From the NCBI GenBank assembly GCA_014075275.1, contig CP046179.1:1001932-1065931 (forward strand): a DNA stretch of 64,000 nucleotides, given 5' to 3'. The stretch is from Boseongicola sp. (lineage in GTDB: Bacteria > Pseudomonadota > Alphaproteobacteria > Rhodobacterales > Rhodobacteraceae). This document shows positions 39,051-49,317 of this stretch, in pieces. The position numbers were made by a program, and so were the translations under genes. Under the pieces are notes generated by a model. The model was not told where the DNA came from, did not search any database, and saw only the letters and a program-made list of their open reading frames with translations. The stretch's first letter is position 1. Every line of letters begins with the position of its first letter.

Positions 39051-41126
39051 CTAGTGGATTTGGCTTTCAACTACATTCGTCAATTGGGTCAGTGAGAAGG
39101 GCTTTGGCAAAAATACCGAGTTTGGAATGCGCGCCTGATTCTCGGCGAGGCTTTCCTCGGCGTATCCGGACATGAAAACAACACGAGTTTCGGGTCGATC
39201 CCGAAGCGCCCGCTTTACCCAGGTCGGTCCATCCAGCCCCGGCATAATGACGTCCGTCACGAAAACATCCACGCTCAATTCCTTGTCGGAAAGGGTATCA
39301 AGCGCTTTCTCGGCATCCTCGGCCTCTAAAACCGTATAGCCACGCATGCGCAGAGCGCGCGACGCGAAGGCACGCACCGGCGCTTCGTCCTCTACCAACA
39401 GCACAACCCCTTCGCCGCTTGCAATGTGGCGCTCCGGTTTTTTCTGCACGTTTTGGACGGTGGCAATGGTCTCTTTCAAATGGGCCGGAAAATAAAGCTC
39501 AAAGGAAGTACCTTGGCCCGGTGTGCTGTTGGCAAAAATAAAGCCGCCTGTTTGCTTTACGATGCCATAGGCCGTCGACAATCCAAGTCCCGTTCCTTCC
39601 CCGGTCTTTTTGGTCGTGAAGAACGGCTCGAATATTTTCGGCAGCTTGTCCGCCCCTATACCGCAGCCCTGGTCGGAAACAGTCACAACAACATATTCAC
39701 CGGCAGGTACCGTTGCGCGATCTCGTACCAAATCTCCGCTCAGAACATGGTGATCGACTTTAATCACAACCTGTCCTCCGTCTGGCATCGCGTCACGCGC
39801 ATTGACCACTAAATTCATGATCACTTGCTCAAATTGTCGGCGGTCGGCACGAATGATCCGATCCATGGGCGAGATCTTAAGATCCAATGTCACTTTCTCG
39901 CCGATCAGGCGGTTCAATAAGTGAGTCAGCTCAGACATCGTATCCGCCAGCTCCAGCGCCTGCGGCCGCAAAGTTTGTTTTCGACTGAAAGCCAGAAGTT
40001 GTCCAACCAGACTGGCGGCGCGATTTGCGTTTTGCCCGATCTGGATAAGGTCAGAATAGTCCATGTCACTTTCATCATGGCGAAGCAAAAGAAGGTCACA
40101 ATGACCACTGATAGCCGTCAACAGGTTGTTAAAATCATGCGCCACGCCGCCAGCCAATTGACCGATAGCCTGCATTTTCTGACTTTGAACAAACTGCGCC
40201 TCGAGTGTTTTCAGTTCGGTGGCGTCGTTCAGAATCCCAATCAGATGCGGTGTGTCGTCCTCCACGACCCGACCAAGCGCAATTTGCAAATAAAGCTCTT
40301 TGCCGGGTATTTTAGCCCGCACTATCTCGGGCTTCATCAATCCAATGCCGTCTGCCGCATCGCTTAGCCATTCGCTGATGGGACGCCCCATTCCTTCAAC
40401 CAAATCATATAGCGGCGGCAATCCGCCCTTGTTCAATTCCAGCAACTTGCGTGCTGAGACATTGGCGGAGACCGTCGCGCCTTCCTTGGAAATCTTAAGG
40501 ATTGGGACAGGCAGTAACTCGAGAATATCAATATCCCTCAGCGCAGCGACCGGCTCTGACGCTGCATCTTCTGTTTCAGAGCTAACAGGGAAGTCGCCAG
40601 TGTCGCGCACTCGCCAAAGGAACAGAGCGCTGCCAACCAATTGGACGGATAAACTCCAGCTTCCGCAACCATCTGCAAAGGTCTCCGAAGTCTGACCGGA
40701 CAATTTGGCCCGGCGTATCATACGATCGACGATCTCGGGTCCGGCGGCCAGCCGCTGACCAAGGACACCCGGCAATCTGGGTGCGCCAGTCATTCCGAAC
40801 TCTCTTTCGGCGGCTGCATTGGCCAGGTGAATTCGACCGCGCGCATTGCTGACCAGAACCGGCATTGGGTCATGGGCCACAATCGGCCCCAGTCGATGTC
40901 GCAACATCGCGTGGCGAATACGGTCAGCCCGCTGCACCAGACACAACATCGAGGCCGTTGTCATAAGCCCTGCACCCGCGCCGACCAGGCTGACATTCCA
41001 GGACTCTGCTGGTGCAATCAGCGAAAGACCCAAGGCAATCCCAGACAGCACCAGCAATGGCATCGGTCGCACGACATAGCCCGGATCCTCGGGGTTCATG
41101 CCAGAAGTTATTGAAATATCCGCCAC
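39051..41126 (-). CDS. cckA: CckA hybrid histidine kinase
   Basis: 691 aa. Two N-terminal membrane helices (about 22-64), PAS-like region (75-310), HisKA with phospho-His330 (VAHDFNNLLTAISGH, a CckA signature), HATPase (NLVVNARDAMPDGG, GTGLGLSTAYGIV) and receiver with Asp625 (VTDVIMPGLDGP). CckA feeds phosphate through ChpT to CtrA, which governs motility, gene transfer agents and, in some species, cell division. chpT and ctrA are not in this window. A perfect CtrA box lies 47 bp upstream, suggesting feedback. Confidence 0.94.
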   Translation of the reverse strand: MADISITSGMNPEDPGYVVRPMPLLVLSGIALGLSLIAPAESWNVSLVGAGAGLMTTASMLCLVQRADRIRHAMLRHRLGPIVAHDPMPVLVSNARGRIHLANAAAEREFGMTGAPRLPGVLGQRLAAGPEIVDRMIRRAKLSGQTSETFADGCGSWSLSVQLVGSALFLWRVRDTGDFPVSSETEDAASEPVAALRDIDILELLPVPILKISKEGATVSANVSARKLLELNKGGLPPLYDLVEGMGRPISEWLSDAADGIGLMKPEIVRAKIPGKELYLQIALGRVVEDDTPHLIGILNDATELKTLEAQFVQSQKMQAIGQLAGGVAHDFNNLLTAISGHCDLLLLRHDESDMDYSDLIQIGQNANRAASLVGQLLAFSRKQTLRPQALELADTMSELTHLLNRLIGEKVTLDLKISPMDRIIRADRRQFEQVIMNLVVNARDAMPDGGQVVIKVDHHVLSGDLVRDRATVPAGEYVVVTVSDQGCGIGADKLPKIFEPFFTTKKTGEGTGLGLSTAYGIVKQTGGFIFANSTPGQGTSFELYFPAHLKETIATVQNVQKKPERHIASGEGVVLLVEDEAPVRAFASRALRMRGYTVLEAEDAEKALDTLSDKELSVDVFVTDVIMPGLDGPTWVKRALRDRPETRVVFMSGYAEESLAENQARIPNSVFLPKPFSLTQLTNVVESQIH

Positions 41127-41172
41127 TGCGCGCCCTTTAGCGTTTGATCCGCGTCAGGATGCGTTAACTTTG

Positions 41173-41188
41173 TTAACCGGCTGTTAAC
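41173..41188. promoter_or_regulatory. CtrA-type box before cckA
   Basis: TTAA-N7-TTAAC, exact on the plus strand and equally on the minus strand (GTTAA-N7-TTAA reversed). A third TTAAC is at 41164. CtrA full sites have this form in alphaproteobacteria. Confidence 0.6.
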
Positions 41189-41196
41189 ACCATTGT

Positions 41197-42369
41197 TCAG
41201 GTAGCGCTTGGCGCGCGCAAAATGCTTGCGAAAAAACCGTCTCCGCCTTGTAGCGGAGTCAGTTGCTCAATCAGCTCGGCATCCCAACCGGGATTGGCAT
41301 CAAGAAAAGATTGAACCTGCACGTGGTTTTCTACTTTCAACATCGAACACGTGACGTAGGCTAACGTCCCACCTGGTTGCACCAGCGTCTTTGCCTTTTC
41401 CAATATGTCCTGCTGAATAACGCAAAGCTCTTTTAATCGCGTTTCGGTCAATGTCCATTTCGCGTCAACCTGTCGTCGCCAGGCACCGCTGCCAGAACAG
41501 GGCGCATCGCACAAAACCACATCAAACATACCGCGTGGGTCGTGTGCTATTTCTATCGATACTGCACCTCGCGCGGCCCTTGCTGGCAAGTCGTGCATCC
41601 GACCAGGTTCGGCATCATGGGCCACGACCTCTTTCGCTCCCAATGCGGCCATGGCCAACGACTTCCCGCCGCCGCCTGCGCAATAGTCCAACACTCGCGC
41701 ACCAGCCAAATGGTCCTTCAACCGTTCGATCACCGCTTGCGACGCTGCGTCCTGTAACTCGAACAAACCGTCCTCAAAGGACGGCAAACGCGTAAGATTT
41801 CGCGGCTCACCCTCAACTTCGACAGCCGTCTCAGCTAAGGCGTGCGACCCGGCACCAATGCCTTCCGTCGCAAGCCTGTCCAAAAGGCCCACACGATCCG
41901 TTTTTGCCAGATTGGCCCTTAAGAAAATCGGAGCCCGATGACGCATGACCCCCAGAATAACTTCAGCTTCACTTCCAAGGTCGTCGATGAGTGTCTCGGC
42001 AAGCCAGTCCGGCACATCCAAACGCACCGCAGCGGGCGCATCTTTTAACGCAACGCCAGCGGTTTTTTCGTCCTCCGAAAGTGCAACGGGTCCATACCCC
42101 TGGCCATCAAAGATCGAAGAAACCTCGGTTCCCTGATCCCGCAATTTGCCAATGATCAATCCACGCCCAGTCTCCTCACCGCCCAACCAGCCAAGTGAGC
42201 GTTTGCGGCGATAGGCGTCAAATACGATGCCTCGAATGGCCGCGCGATCGCCCGATCCGGCATAGCGGTTCTTGCGTGCCCAGGTGGTCAGGACTTTTTC
42301 CGCCGCCTCGCCCGCCAGAATCCGATCCAGAATATCTGCAGATGCCTGTAATCGTGCGGCCGGTGTCAT
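41197..42369 (-). CDS. RsmB/NOP family RNA m5C methyltransferase
   Basis: 390 aa. NusB-like N-terminal part, then the SAM-binding domain: LDYCAGGGGKSLAMAAL, motif IV DAPCSGSGAWRR with one conserved Cys and motif VI YVTCSMLKVENH with the catalytic Cys. It methylates a cytosine in rRNA (16S C967 for RsmB of E. coli; exact target here unknown). Common neighbour of guaB in Rhodobacterales, as here (guaB, hypothetical, this gene). Confidence 0.92.
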   Translation of the reverse strand: MTPAARLQASADILDRILAGEAAEKVLTTWARKNRYAGSGDRAAIRGIVFDAYRRKRSLGWLGGEETGRGLIIGKLRDQGTEVSSIFDGQGYGPVALSEDEKTAGVALKDAPAAVRLDVPDWLAETLIDDLGSEAEVILGVMRHRAPIFLRANLAKTDRVGLLDRLATEGIGAGSHALAETAVEVEGEPRNLTRLPSFEDGLFELQDAASQAVIERLKDHLAGARVLDYCAGGGGKSLAMAALGAKEVVAHDAEPGRMHDLPARAARGAVSIEIAHDPRGMFDVVLCDAPCSGSGAWRRQVDAKWTLTETRLKELCVIQQDILEKAKTLVQPGGTLAYVTCSMLKVENHVQVQSFLDANPGWDAELIEQLTPLQGGDGFFASILRAPSAT

Positions 42370-42430
42370 GGCAAAACCTGTTGTCGCTTCGTTGACGCCT
42401 CATTTCAAAGTGCCGAACGACGCGCAAGCC

Positions 42431-43663
42431 TTACTGCGTCAGCGGAAGCTCTTCAGGTCGCTGGGATGGATAGATCGAATTTGGATGCACACCGGCCAAA
42501 ACAGCAGGCAGAGCAACAAACGCAGTTGGATCCGACCCAATACGATCCGTCATCGAAATATTGTACGGCAACGCAACTGGCTCTGTCCGACCACCTGGCG
42601 CAATGTCGTAAGGTCGCGCTTTGGATGCCGGCATATCGGGTGCAAGGTCAGACGCAGGTACAAAGACCAACGCCGCAACACTTGTGGCAAACGCAGGCGG
42701 AACCTGCGGCGTCTTCGCCAGCGGGCCACCGGGCGCTCTTTTGGTCATCGGGGTCCATTCGCCAGAAACCGTTTCAACCGGAAACTCAACGAACGCCGCC
42801 GGAACACCAAGCGCCGGTTCCGTCGCAAAATATGGGCCAGCATCAAAAGTCGCGCCACTGATCCAACTTGGACCCAGTGTAATTACAGGGCCAATAGCCA
42901 AAGCCATCAAACCGACAACCAACCAACCACCGCGAAACCCCTTCTTCGCCGGTTCTTCTTCGGTCTGAGGCTGAAGGTGAACTCGTTTCGCCGCCCTCTC
43001 TTCCTCCTCATCGTCACGATCATTCAACCATGGACGGCTCGGTGCCTCAGGCGCGCGTTTCGGTTCAACGTTCAGCAATATCGAAACGGGTTGTTCCTCG
43101 ACGTCCGCGCTGTCGCTTTGAACACGGCCACTCGCCGACATCTCCTCAAAGAAACTGTCAACGGGCGCATGTTCCGCCTTCGGGGCGGGTGTCGCTGGTA
43201 CAGAGGCCTCTGCCTTCGGCTTTTCTTCCGGTGCCTTCGTGGCTTTCTTGGGTGGCAACCCAACCATGCCAGCATTGCGCATGACAGGATGATAATTGCT
43301 GTCCGGACGCTCAGGCGCATCCTGCTCATTCAATTTCGCGGTTTGCTTGGCTGCCGGTGCGGCTTTCTTCTCAGCCGCCTTTGTCGCCTTTTTCAGCGCA
43401 TCCAGTCTGTCGTAAAAATCAAAACCGTCGTCATCATCGTCTTCATCGAAAATAATCGGATCAGGCAACGGCGCCTTGGCGTCCAGCTCATCTTCCCAGG
43501 GCTTTCGTGGACGGCGCACCGGCGCATCCTCTTGGCCCTTCTTTTTCAGGGCCTCGGCACGCCTTGTACGCGCCTCTTCAAGCCGTGCTTGCCAGCGCTC
43601 GTCATTGGACAGGTCAATGACTTCATCTTTTTCATTTTCGGAACGGACAGCTCTATCTGCCAT
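42431..43663 (-). CDS. Hypothetical one-TM protein with charged N-terminus
   Basis: 410 aa, not recognised. Residues 1-250 are highly charged and Ala/Lys/Glu/Pro-rich (FDEDDDDDGFDFYDRLDAL, KKATKAAEKK), likely disordered; one membrane helix at about 263-285 (GWLVVGLMALAIGPVITLG); the last 125 residues are Pro/Ala-rich with little order and probably lie in the periplasm. The low-complexity composition also explains long open antisense frames on the other strand. Lies between guaB and the rsmB-like gene. Confidence 0.7.
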   Translation of the reverse strand: MADRAVRSENEKDEVIDLSNDERWQARLEEARTRRAEALKKKGQEDAPVRRPRKPWEDELDAKAPLPDPIIFDEDDDDDGFDFYDRLDALKKATKAAEKKAAPAAKQTAKLNEQDAPERPDSNYHPVMRNAGMVGLPPKKATKAPEEKPKAEASVPATPAPKAEHAPVDSFFEEMSASGRVQSDSADVEEQPVSILLNVEPKRAPEAPSRPWLNDRDDEEEERAAKRVHLQPQTEEEPAKKGFRGGWLVVGLMALAIGPVITLGPSWISGATFDAGPYFATEPALGVPAAFVEFPVETVSGEWTPMTKRAPGGPLAKTPQVPPAFATSVAALVFVPASDLAPDMPASKARPYDIAPGGRTEPVALPYNISMTDRIGSDPTAFVALPAVLAGVHPNSIYPSQRPEELPLTQ

Positions 43664-43738
43664 GACCCCTCGCTACACTCATACAACACACAAAACCCTC
43701 AAAACGAAGGCAACAACCCGAGGACCCCACAACCCGAT

Positions 43739-45223
<1,485 letters not shown>

Positions 45224-45297
45224 CTATTTCACGGTCCCGCCGGATGCGAAAGCCCAAATTGACCTCACGCGGCAATTTGGCGGATTTGACAGCCAAG

Positions 45298-45306
45298 GCG
45301 TAAGTG
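45298..45306 (+). repeat. Left target duplication of IS copy 1
   Basis: GCGTAAGTG, identical to 46819-46827 on the other side of the element. Confidence 0.85.
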
Positions 45307-45392
45307 TGTCTGAAGTCAGCGCCTATGGGTCCAATTAGGTTAATTTGATAAGAGAGTTTTGTTGGCTCATCGTAACCACTGAGGAGTGGGAC

Positions 45393-45767
45393 ATGAGACA
45401 GACAACTGGAACTCGCAGGAGCCCCGGCGAGAAGATCGTCAAAGAGATCAAGCGCGCGACGCGCAAACAGTATTCGTCAGAAGAGAAGATCCGGATCGTG
45501 CTGGATGGCTTGCGTGGCGAAGACAGCATTGCTGAGTTGTGCCGTCGTGAGGGAATATCTCAAGGTATCTACTACAAATGGTCCAAGGACTTCATGGAAG
45601 CTGGCAAACGGCGGCTTGCTGGAGATACGGCGCGTGCGGCTACGACCGACGAAGTCAAGGACCTGCGCCGCGAAGCCCGAGACCTGAAGGAGGTCGTTGC
45701 CGAGCAAACACTGGAACTGCGTCTTCTCAAAAAAAGCATGACCGGCGGTGGGGGCGACCAAGAATGA
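45393..45767 (+). CDS. IS3-family OrfA, copy 1
   Basis: 124 aa from the ATG at 45393, which has GAGGAGTG upstream. Helix-turn-helix protein of the Transposase_8 type (YSSEEKIRIVLDGLRGE, ELCRREGISQGIYYKW) with a C-terminal leucine-zipper-like helix. Near the end a run CAAAAAAAG (45729-45736) is a likely -1 slippage site that would fuse OrfA to OrfB, the active transposase form in this family. Confidence 0.92.
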   Translation: MRQTTGTRRSPGEKIVKEIKRATRKQYSSEEKIRIVLDGLRGEDSIAELCRREGISQGIYYKWSKDFMEAGKRRLAGDTARAATTDEVKDLRREARDLKEVVAEQTLELRLLKKSMTGGGGDQE

Positions 45768-46744
45768 GGTATGCTGCATCTGAGAAGTTGGAGATCATCC
45801 GGCTTGTTGAGGGGTCGCATTTGTCTGCTCGTCGAACATTGGCAAAGCTGGGCATCCCCCGCACCACATTTTACCGTTGGTATGATCGGTATCGGCAGCG
45901 CGGCGACGCTGGCCTTGTGGATCAAGCGCCTAAGCCCAGACATGTCTGGAACCGCATCCCCGACGAAGTCCGGCGCAAGGTCGTCAAGCTGGCGCTGCAG
46001 GAGACGGAGCTGTCGCCGCGCGAACTGGCAGTGACGTTCACGGATCGGGAGCGCTACTTCGTCTCGGAATCTTCAGTCTATCGGGCCCTGAAGGCCCACG
46101 ATCTGATCACCAGCCCGGCCTTTATCGTGCTCAAGGCGGCAAACGAGTTCAAAGACAAGACCACTGCGATCAACCAGCTTTGGCAAACCGACTTCACCTA
46201 TCTCAAAGTGCTTGGCTGGGGCTGGTTCTATCTCAGCACAACCCTGGACGACTACAGCCGCTACATCATCTCGTGGAAACTCTGCACGAACATGCGGGCA
46301 GAGGACGTGACGGACACCCTGGATTTGGCGCTACAAGCATCAGGGTGCGATCAGGTTCACGTCATCCACAAACCCCGCCTCCTCAGCGGCAACGGGTCCA
46401 GTTACGTCTCTGGCGATCTGGCTGAATGGCTGCAGGACAAAGGCATGAAGCATTCTCGGGGCGCACCATATCATCCCCAGACACAGGGCAAGATCGAGAG
46501 GTGGCATCAAACCCTGAAGAACCGCATCCTATTGGAGAACTACTTCCTTCCGGGAGACCTCGAAACCCAGATCGAAGCCTTCGTCGATCACTACAATCAC
46601 AAGCGCTACCACGAGAGCCTGAACAACGTCACACCCGCCGACGTCTACTTCGGGCGTGACAAAGCCATTCTAAGACAACGGGAAAGGATCAAACGAAAGA
46701 CGCTCGAAGCGCGGCGCTTGCATCACAGACAGCGCGCCGCATAA
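45764..46744 (+). CDS. IS3-family OrfB transposase, copy 1, catalytic Asp lost
   Basis: 326 aa, overlapping orfA by 4 bp in the -1 frame. HTH (RTLAKLGIPRTTFYRWYDRY) and DDE integrase core: first Asp in LWQTDFTYLK, Glu in GKIERWHQ. The second Asp, in SDNGSSY of copy 2, is Gly here (codon 209, GGC for GAC at 46388-46390), which should abolish strand transfer. Codon 160 is Thr instead of Ile. The copy could still move if OrfAB is supplied by copy 2. Confidence 0.92.
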   Translation: MRYAASEKLEIIRLVEGSHLSARRTLAKLGIPRTTFYRWYDRYRQRGDAGLVDQAPKPRHVWNRIPDEVRRKVVKLALQETELSPRELAVTFTDRERYFVSESSVYRALKAHDLITSPAFIVLKAANEFKDKTTAINQLWQTDFTYLKVLGWGWFYLSTTLDDYSRYIISWKLCTNMRAEDVTDTLDLALQASGCDQVHVIHKPRLLSGNGSSYVSGDLAEWLQDKGMKHSRGAPYHPQTQGKIERWHQTLKNRILLENYFLPGDLETQIEAFVDHYNHKRYHESLNNVTPADVYFGRDKAILRQRERIKRKTLEARRLHHRQRAA

Positions 46745-46818
46745 TAACATCAACCAGACGAGCCAAACTCTTTACTTGTTTAAGCAACTCTTGGTTCCCA
46801 AAACCCTGACGACGGACA

Positions 46819-46827
46819 GCGTAAGTG
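46819..46827 (+). repeat. Right target duplication of IS copy 1
   Basis: GCGTAAGTG, identical to 45298-45306. Confidence 0.85.
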
Positions 46828-46959
46828 CAATTGTCTCCACAAGGTTCGCCCGTAAGAATGGCGATCTACTACAACGAGTTCAAACAGGCACCGGATTTTA
46901 CCTCGACGGTTCCCAGTGAAATTGATATCGTTAGCGCAAACATAAGCTGGGAACCCACA

Positions 46960-47850
46960 ATGCGGATCTTCTTCACCGGCGGCGCTGGCAAGGCCGGGCG
47001 TCACGCTGTCAAATACCTGCTTGATCAAGGTCACCGGGTGATGAGTGTCGATCTAAAACCGTGCGACGTGCCCGGTGCCGACAACCGCATAGTTGATCTA
47101 ACAGACGCCGGTCAGGTTTATGATGCCATGACCAGCCTTGCGGACTTCGACGAGTTGTTTGCCGGAAATGGGGTCCCCAAATTCGATGCCGTTGTTCACT
47201 TCGCCGCGGTTCCGCGCATCATGATCGTTCCGGACAACGAATGCTTTCGGATAAACACCATCAGCACCTACAACGTCATTGATGCCGCCGTGAAACTGGG
47301 TATCCCCAAGGTGGTCTTTGCCTCGTCAGAAACGACCTATGGCATTGCTTTCGCAAACGGCGAGCGCAAACCCGATTACCTTCCGATTGACGAAAACCAC
47401 TCCACCGAACCCGAAGACAGCTACGCTTTATCAAAGGTCGCCAACGAGGCAACTGGCCGAGCCTTCCAACGCCGCAGCGGCATCGATATCTATGGCCTTA
47501 GAATTAATAACGTCATCGAACCCCATGAATATGAACAGGACTTTCCCGGATATTTTGCCAATCCGCACCAACGACGCCCCAGCATTTTCTCATACATCGA
47601 CGCCCGCGATCTCGGGCAAATGGTCGATAAATGCCTGGCAACTGACGGGCTTGGCTATCAGGTCTTCAACGTCTCCAACGATGAACACTCCGTGACGGAA
47701 TCTACCGGCGATCTTCTGCGCGATTATTATCAGGACGTGTCGGTCACCCGCGAGCTTGGTGAAACGGAAACTTTCTTCTCAAACCAGAAAGCAAAAGACT
47801 TACTTGGGTTTGCTCCGCAACACAGCTGGCGCGACGTTCTGGATGGGTGA
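46960..47850 (+). CDS. NAD-dependent epimerase/dehydratase family protein
   Basis: 296 aa from the ATG at 46960 (MRIFFTGGAGKAGRH); the frame is open further upstream toward the IS end but that part is not conserved-looking. Extended SDR: TGGAGKAG, HFAAVPRI, catalytic Ser (ASSETTYG) and YALSK. Substrate, probably a sugar nucleotide or related lactone, is unknown. The IS ends 141 bp before it, so its promoter may be displaced or supplied by the IS. Confidence 0.85.
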   Translation: MRIFFTGGAGKAGRHAVKYLLDQGHRVMSVDLKPCDVPGADNRIVDLTDAGQVYDAMTSLADFDELFAGNGVPKFDAVVHFAAVPRIMIVPDNECFRINTISTYNVIDAAVKLGIPKVVFASSETTYGIAFANGERKPDYLPIDENHSTEPEDSYALSKVANEATGRAFQRRSGIDIYGLRINNVIEPHEYEQDFPGYFANPHQRRPSIFSYIDARDLGQMVDKCLATDGLGYQVFNVSNDEHSVTESTGDLLRDYYQDVSVTRELGETETFFSNQKAKDLLGFAPQHSWRDVLDG

Positions 47851-47955
47851 AGTTTCTCTCCTGTCGCCCCGCAAAATAGCAAAACTCTTGCCAATCTTCG
47901 CTAACCCCGCATAACAAACCCACCAGATCACAGTGCTGCCCATGAAAGATGTGTC

Positions 47956-48921
47956 GTGAACACCAAAGCCAATGACCGTATTCTTCTCGTCGCCGATGTT
48001 GGCGGAACGAATACGCGTGTTGCATTGGCACAGGGCGATCGATTGAACACCGACAGCATCACCCGATTTCGAAACACCGAATACCCCGGGCTAGAATCCG
48101 TTCTCCGTGCATATCTTGACCAGAACAACACCCCACTGATCGACGGTGCCGCAGTCGCCGTTGCCGGTCCCGTTCGTGATGGCAAAGGTGTGCTGACCAA
48201 TCTCGATTGGTCCATCGACGAAACAACGTTGTCGCGCGCATCTGGTGCGAAACAAGTCGCGGTTCTAAACGACCTTCAGGCCCAGGGCTACGCGCTTGGG
48301 CGTCTTGAAGCATCCAAACTGCGCTCAATTGTCAACGGCCCCGCCGGAGACAAATACAGCACCCGGTTGGTCGTTGGGGTCGGAACAGGTTTCAATTCCG
48401 CACCGGTGTTCGCAACTGGCGCAGGACTGCACGTTCCCCCTTCGGAATCCGGACATGCAAATCTGCCCATCCGAACCGATGAAGATCTGAGCCTCATGCG
48501 GTTTGTTGAAACCGCACACGGCTTCCCAGCAGTAGAAGACGTCCTGTCCGGTCGCGGATTAGAGCGTGTTTTCGCATGGTGTAGCGCCGAAAACGGCGCG
48601 CCTGCTGAACGCAGCGCGGCAGATATCATGAAGGCTTGCGAAGCCGGTGACGACGAAGTCGCTCGCCAATCTGTCGCGGTTTTTATTCGGATCCTCGGCA
48701 CTGTTTGCGGAAACCTCTCGCTGGTGCAATTGCCTTTTGGCGGTGTTTATCTGGTCGGCGGTGTGTCGCGCGCTGTGGCCCCTTACCTTCAGTCCCATGG
48801 CTTTACTGAAGCCTTCCGCGACAAAGGCCGCTTTGCAGGCTTCATGCAGAACTTTGCCGTGCACGTTGTTGAAGACGACTATGCGGCGCTGACAGGTCTC
48901 GCGACATTTCTTGAGAATTGA
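47956..48921 (+). CDS. glk: Glucokinase
   Basis: 321 aa, bacterial Glk (non-ROK) family, starting with GTG. ATP-binding LLVADVGGTNTRVAL, VAGPV, VLNDLQAQGYAL with catalytic Asp, and VGVGTGFNSAPVF, PSESGHANLP. It phosphorylates glucose to glucose-6-P, the substrate of zwf in this window. 105 bp downstream of the epimerase gene. Weak Shine-Dalgarno. Confidence 0.9.
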   Translation: MNTKANDRILLVADVGGTNTRVALAQGDRLNTDSITRFRNTEYPGLESVLRAYLDQNNTPLIDGAAVAVAGPVRDGKGVLTNLDWSIDETTLSRASGAKQVAVLNDLQAQGYALGRLEASKLRSIVNGPAGDKYSTRLVVGVGTGFNSAPVFATGAGLHVPPSESGHANLPIRTDEDLSLMRFVETAHGFPAVEDVLSGRGLERVFAWCSAENGAPAERSAADIMKACEAGDDEVARQSVAVFIRILGTVCGNLSLVQLPFGGVYLVGGVSRAVAPYLQSHGFTEAFRDKGRFAGFMQNFAVHVVEDDYAALTGLATFLEN

Positions 48922-48941
48922 GTCTAGCTGACGATGTTTCT

Positions 48942-48957
48942 GTAACCGCACCTTAAC
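48942..48957 (+). promoter_or_regulatory. CtrA-like box before the chemotaxis cluster
   Basis: GTAA-N7-TTAAC, one mismatch from the full CtrA site, 46 bp before the STAS gene. Motility and chemotaxis genes are known CtrA targets in Rhodobacterales. Confidence 0.45.
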
Positions 48958-49002
48958 GGACAGCCCGTTAAGCCCTTCGTTATCGCGACGAAGAGAATCA
49001 AT

Positions 49003-49317
49003 ATGCAGACGGAAATTCCCGAACAAACCAATGCGACCGACAAGGGCGTAATTGTCCTTCCACCCAAGATGGATACCGCCGCCGCAGGCAATCTGCACCG
49101 CATATTGTCCGAAAACGCAGGCCAGGATCTGACTTTGGACACATCGCAGACCGAGATGCTTGGCGCGCGCTGCCTGGAAGTGTTGCTGAACGCCCGCCAC
49201 CACTGGGCCGCCAGGGGGCATTCAATTGAAATGACCCCGCCGGGCAAGGACATGCTTGGATGTTTAACGCGGTTTGGTCTGACCCCCGACGCACTTGCGA
49301 CAGGGGAAACACCATGA
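49003..49317 (+). CDS. STAS domain protein of the chemotaxis cluster
   Basis: 104 aa. STAS-like fold: GVIVLPPKMDTAAAGNLHRIL, then LTLDTSQTEMLGARCLEVLLNA, where the usual anti-anti-sigma phospho-Ser region reads TSQTEMLGARC. Similar small STAS genes precede cheY in Roseobacter chemotaxis operons; its role is unknown. Overlaps cheY by 4 bp. Confidence 0.82.
   Translation: MQTEIPEQTNATDKGVIVLPPKMDTAAAGNLHRILSENAGQDLTLDTSQTEMLGARCLEVLLNARHHWAARGHSIEMTPPGKDMLGCLTRFGLTPDALATGETP

Larger units (their letters stand above)
45307..46818 (+). mobile_element. IS3-family insertion sequence, copy 1 (transposase mutated)
   Basis: 1,512 bp. Ends TGTCTGAAGTCAG and, inverted, TGTCCGTCGTCAG (10 of 13 match). 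Contains orfA and orfB in the IS3 arrangement. Flanked by a perfect 9-bp duplication (GCGTAAGTG), longer than the 3-5 bp common in IS3 elements. Nearly identical to copy 2; it differs in orfB at two codons (160 and 209), the second destroying a catalytic Asp. Confidence 0.95.

Noticed and set aside
45578-45763. Longer orfB start in the IS
   Set aside because: The open -1 frame upstream of the orfB ATG is best explained by the OrfAB frameshift fusion, not by separate initiation at 45578.
46825-46959. N-terminal extension of the epimerase
   Set aside because: Residues before MRIFFTGGAGKAG are not part of the SDR fold and begin at the IS junction.
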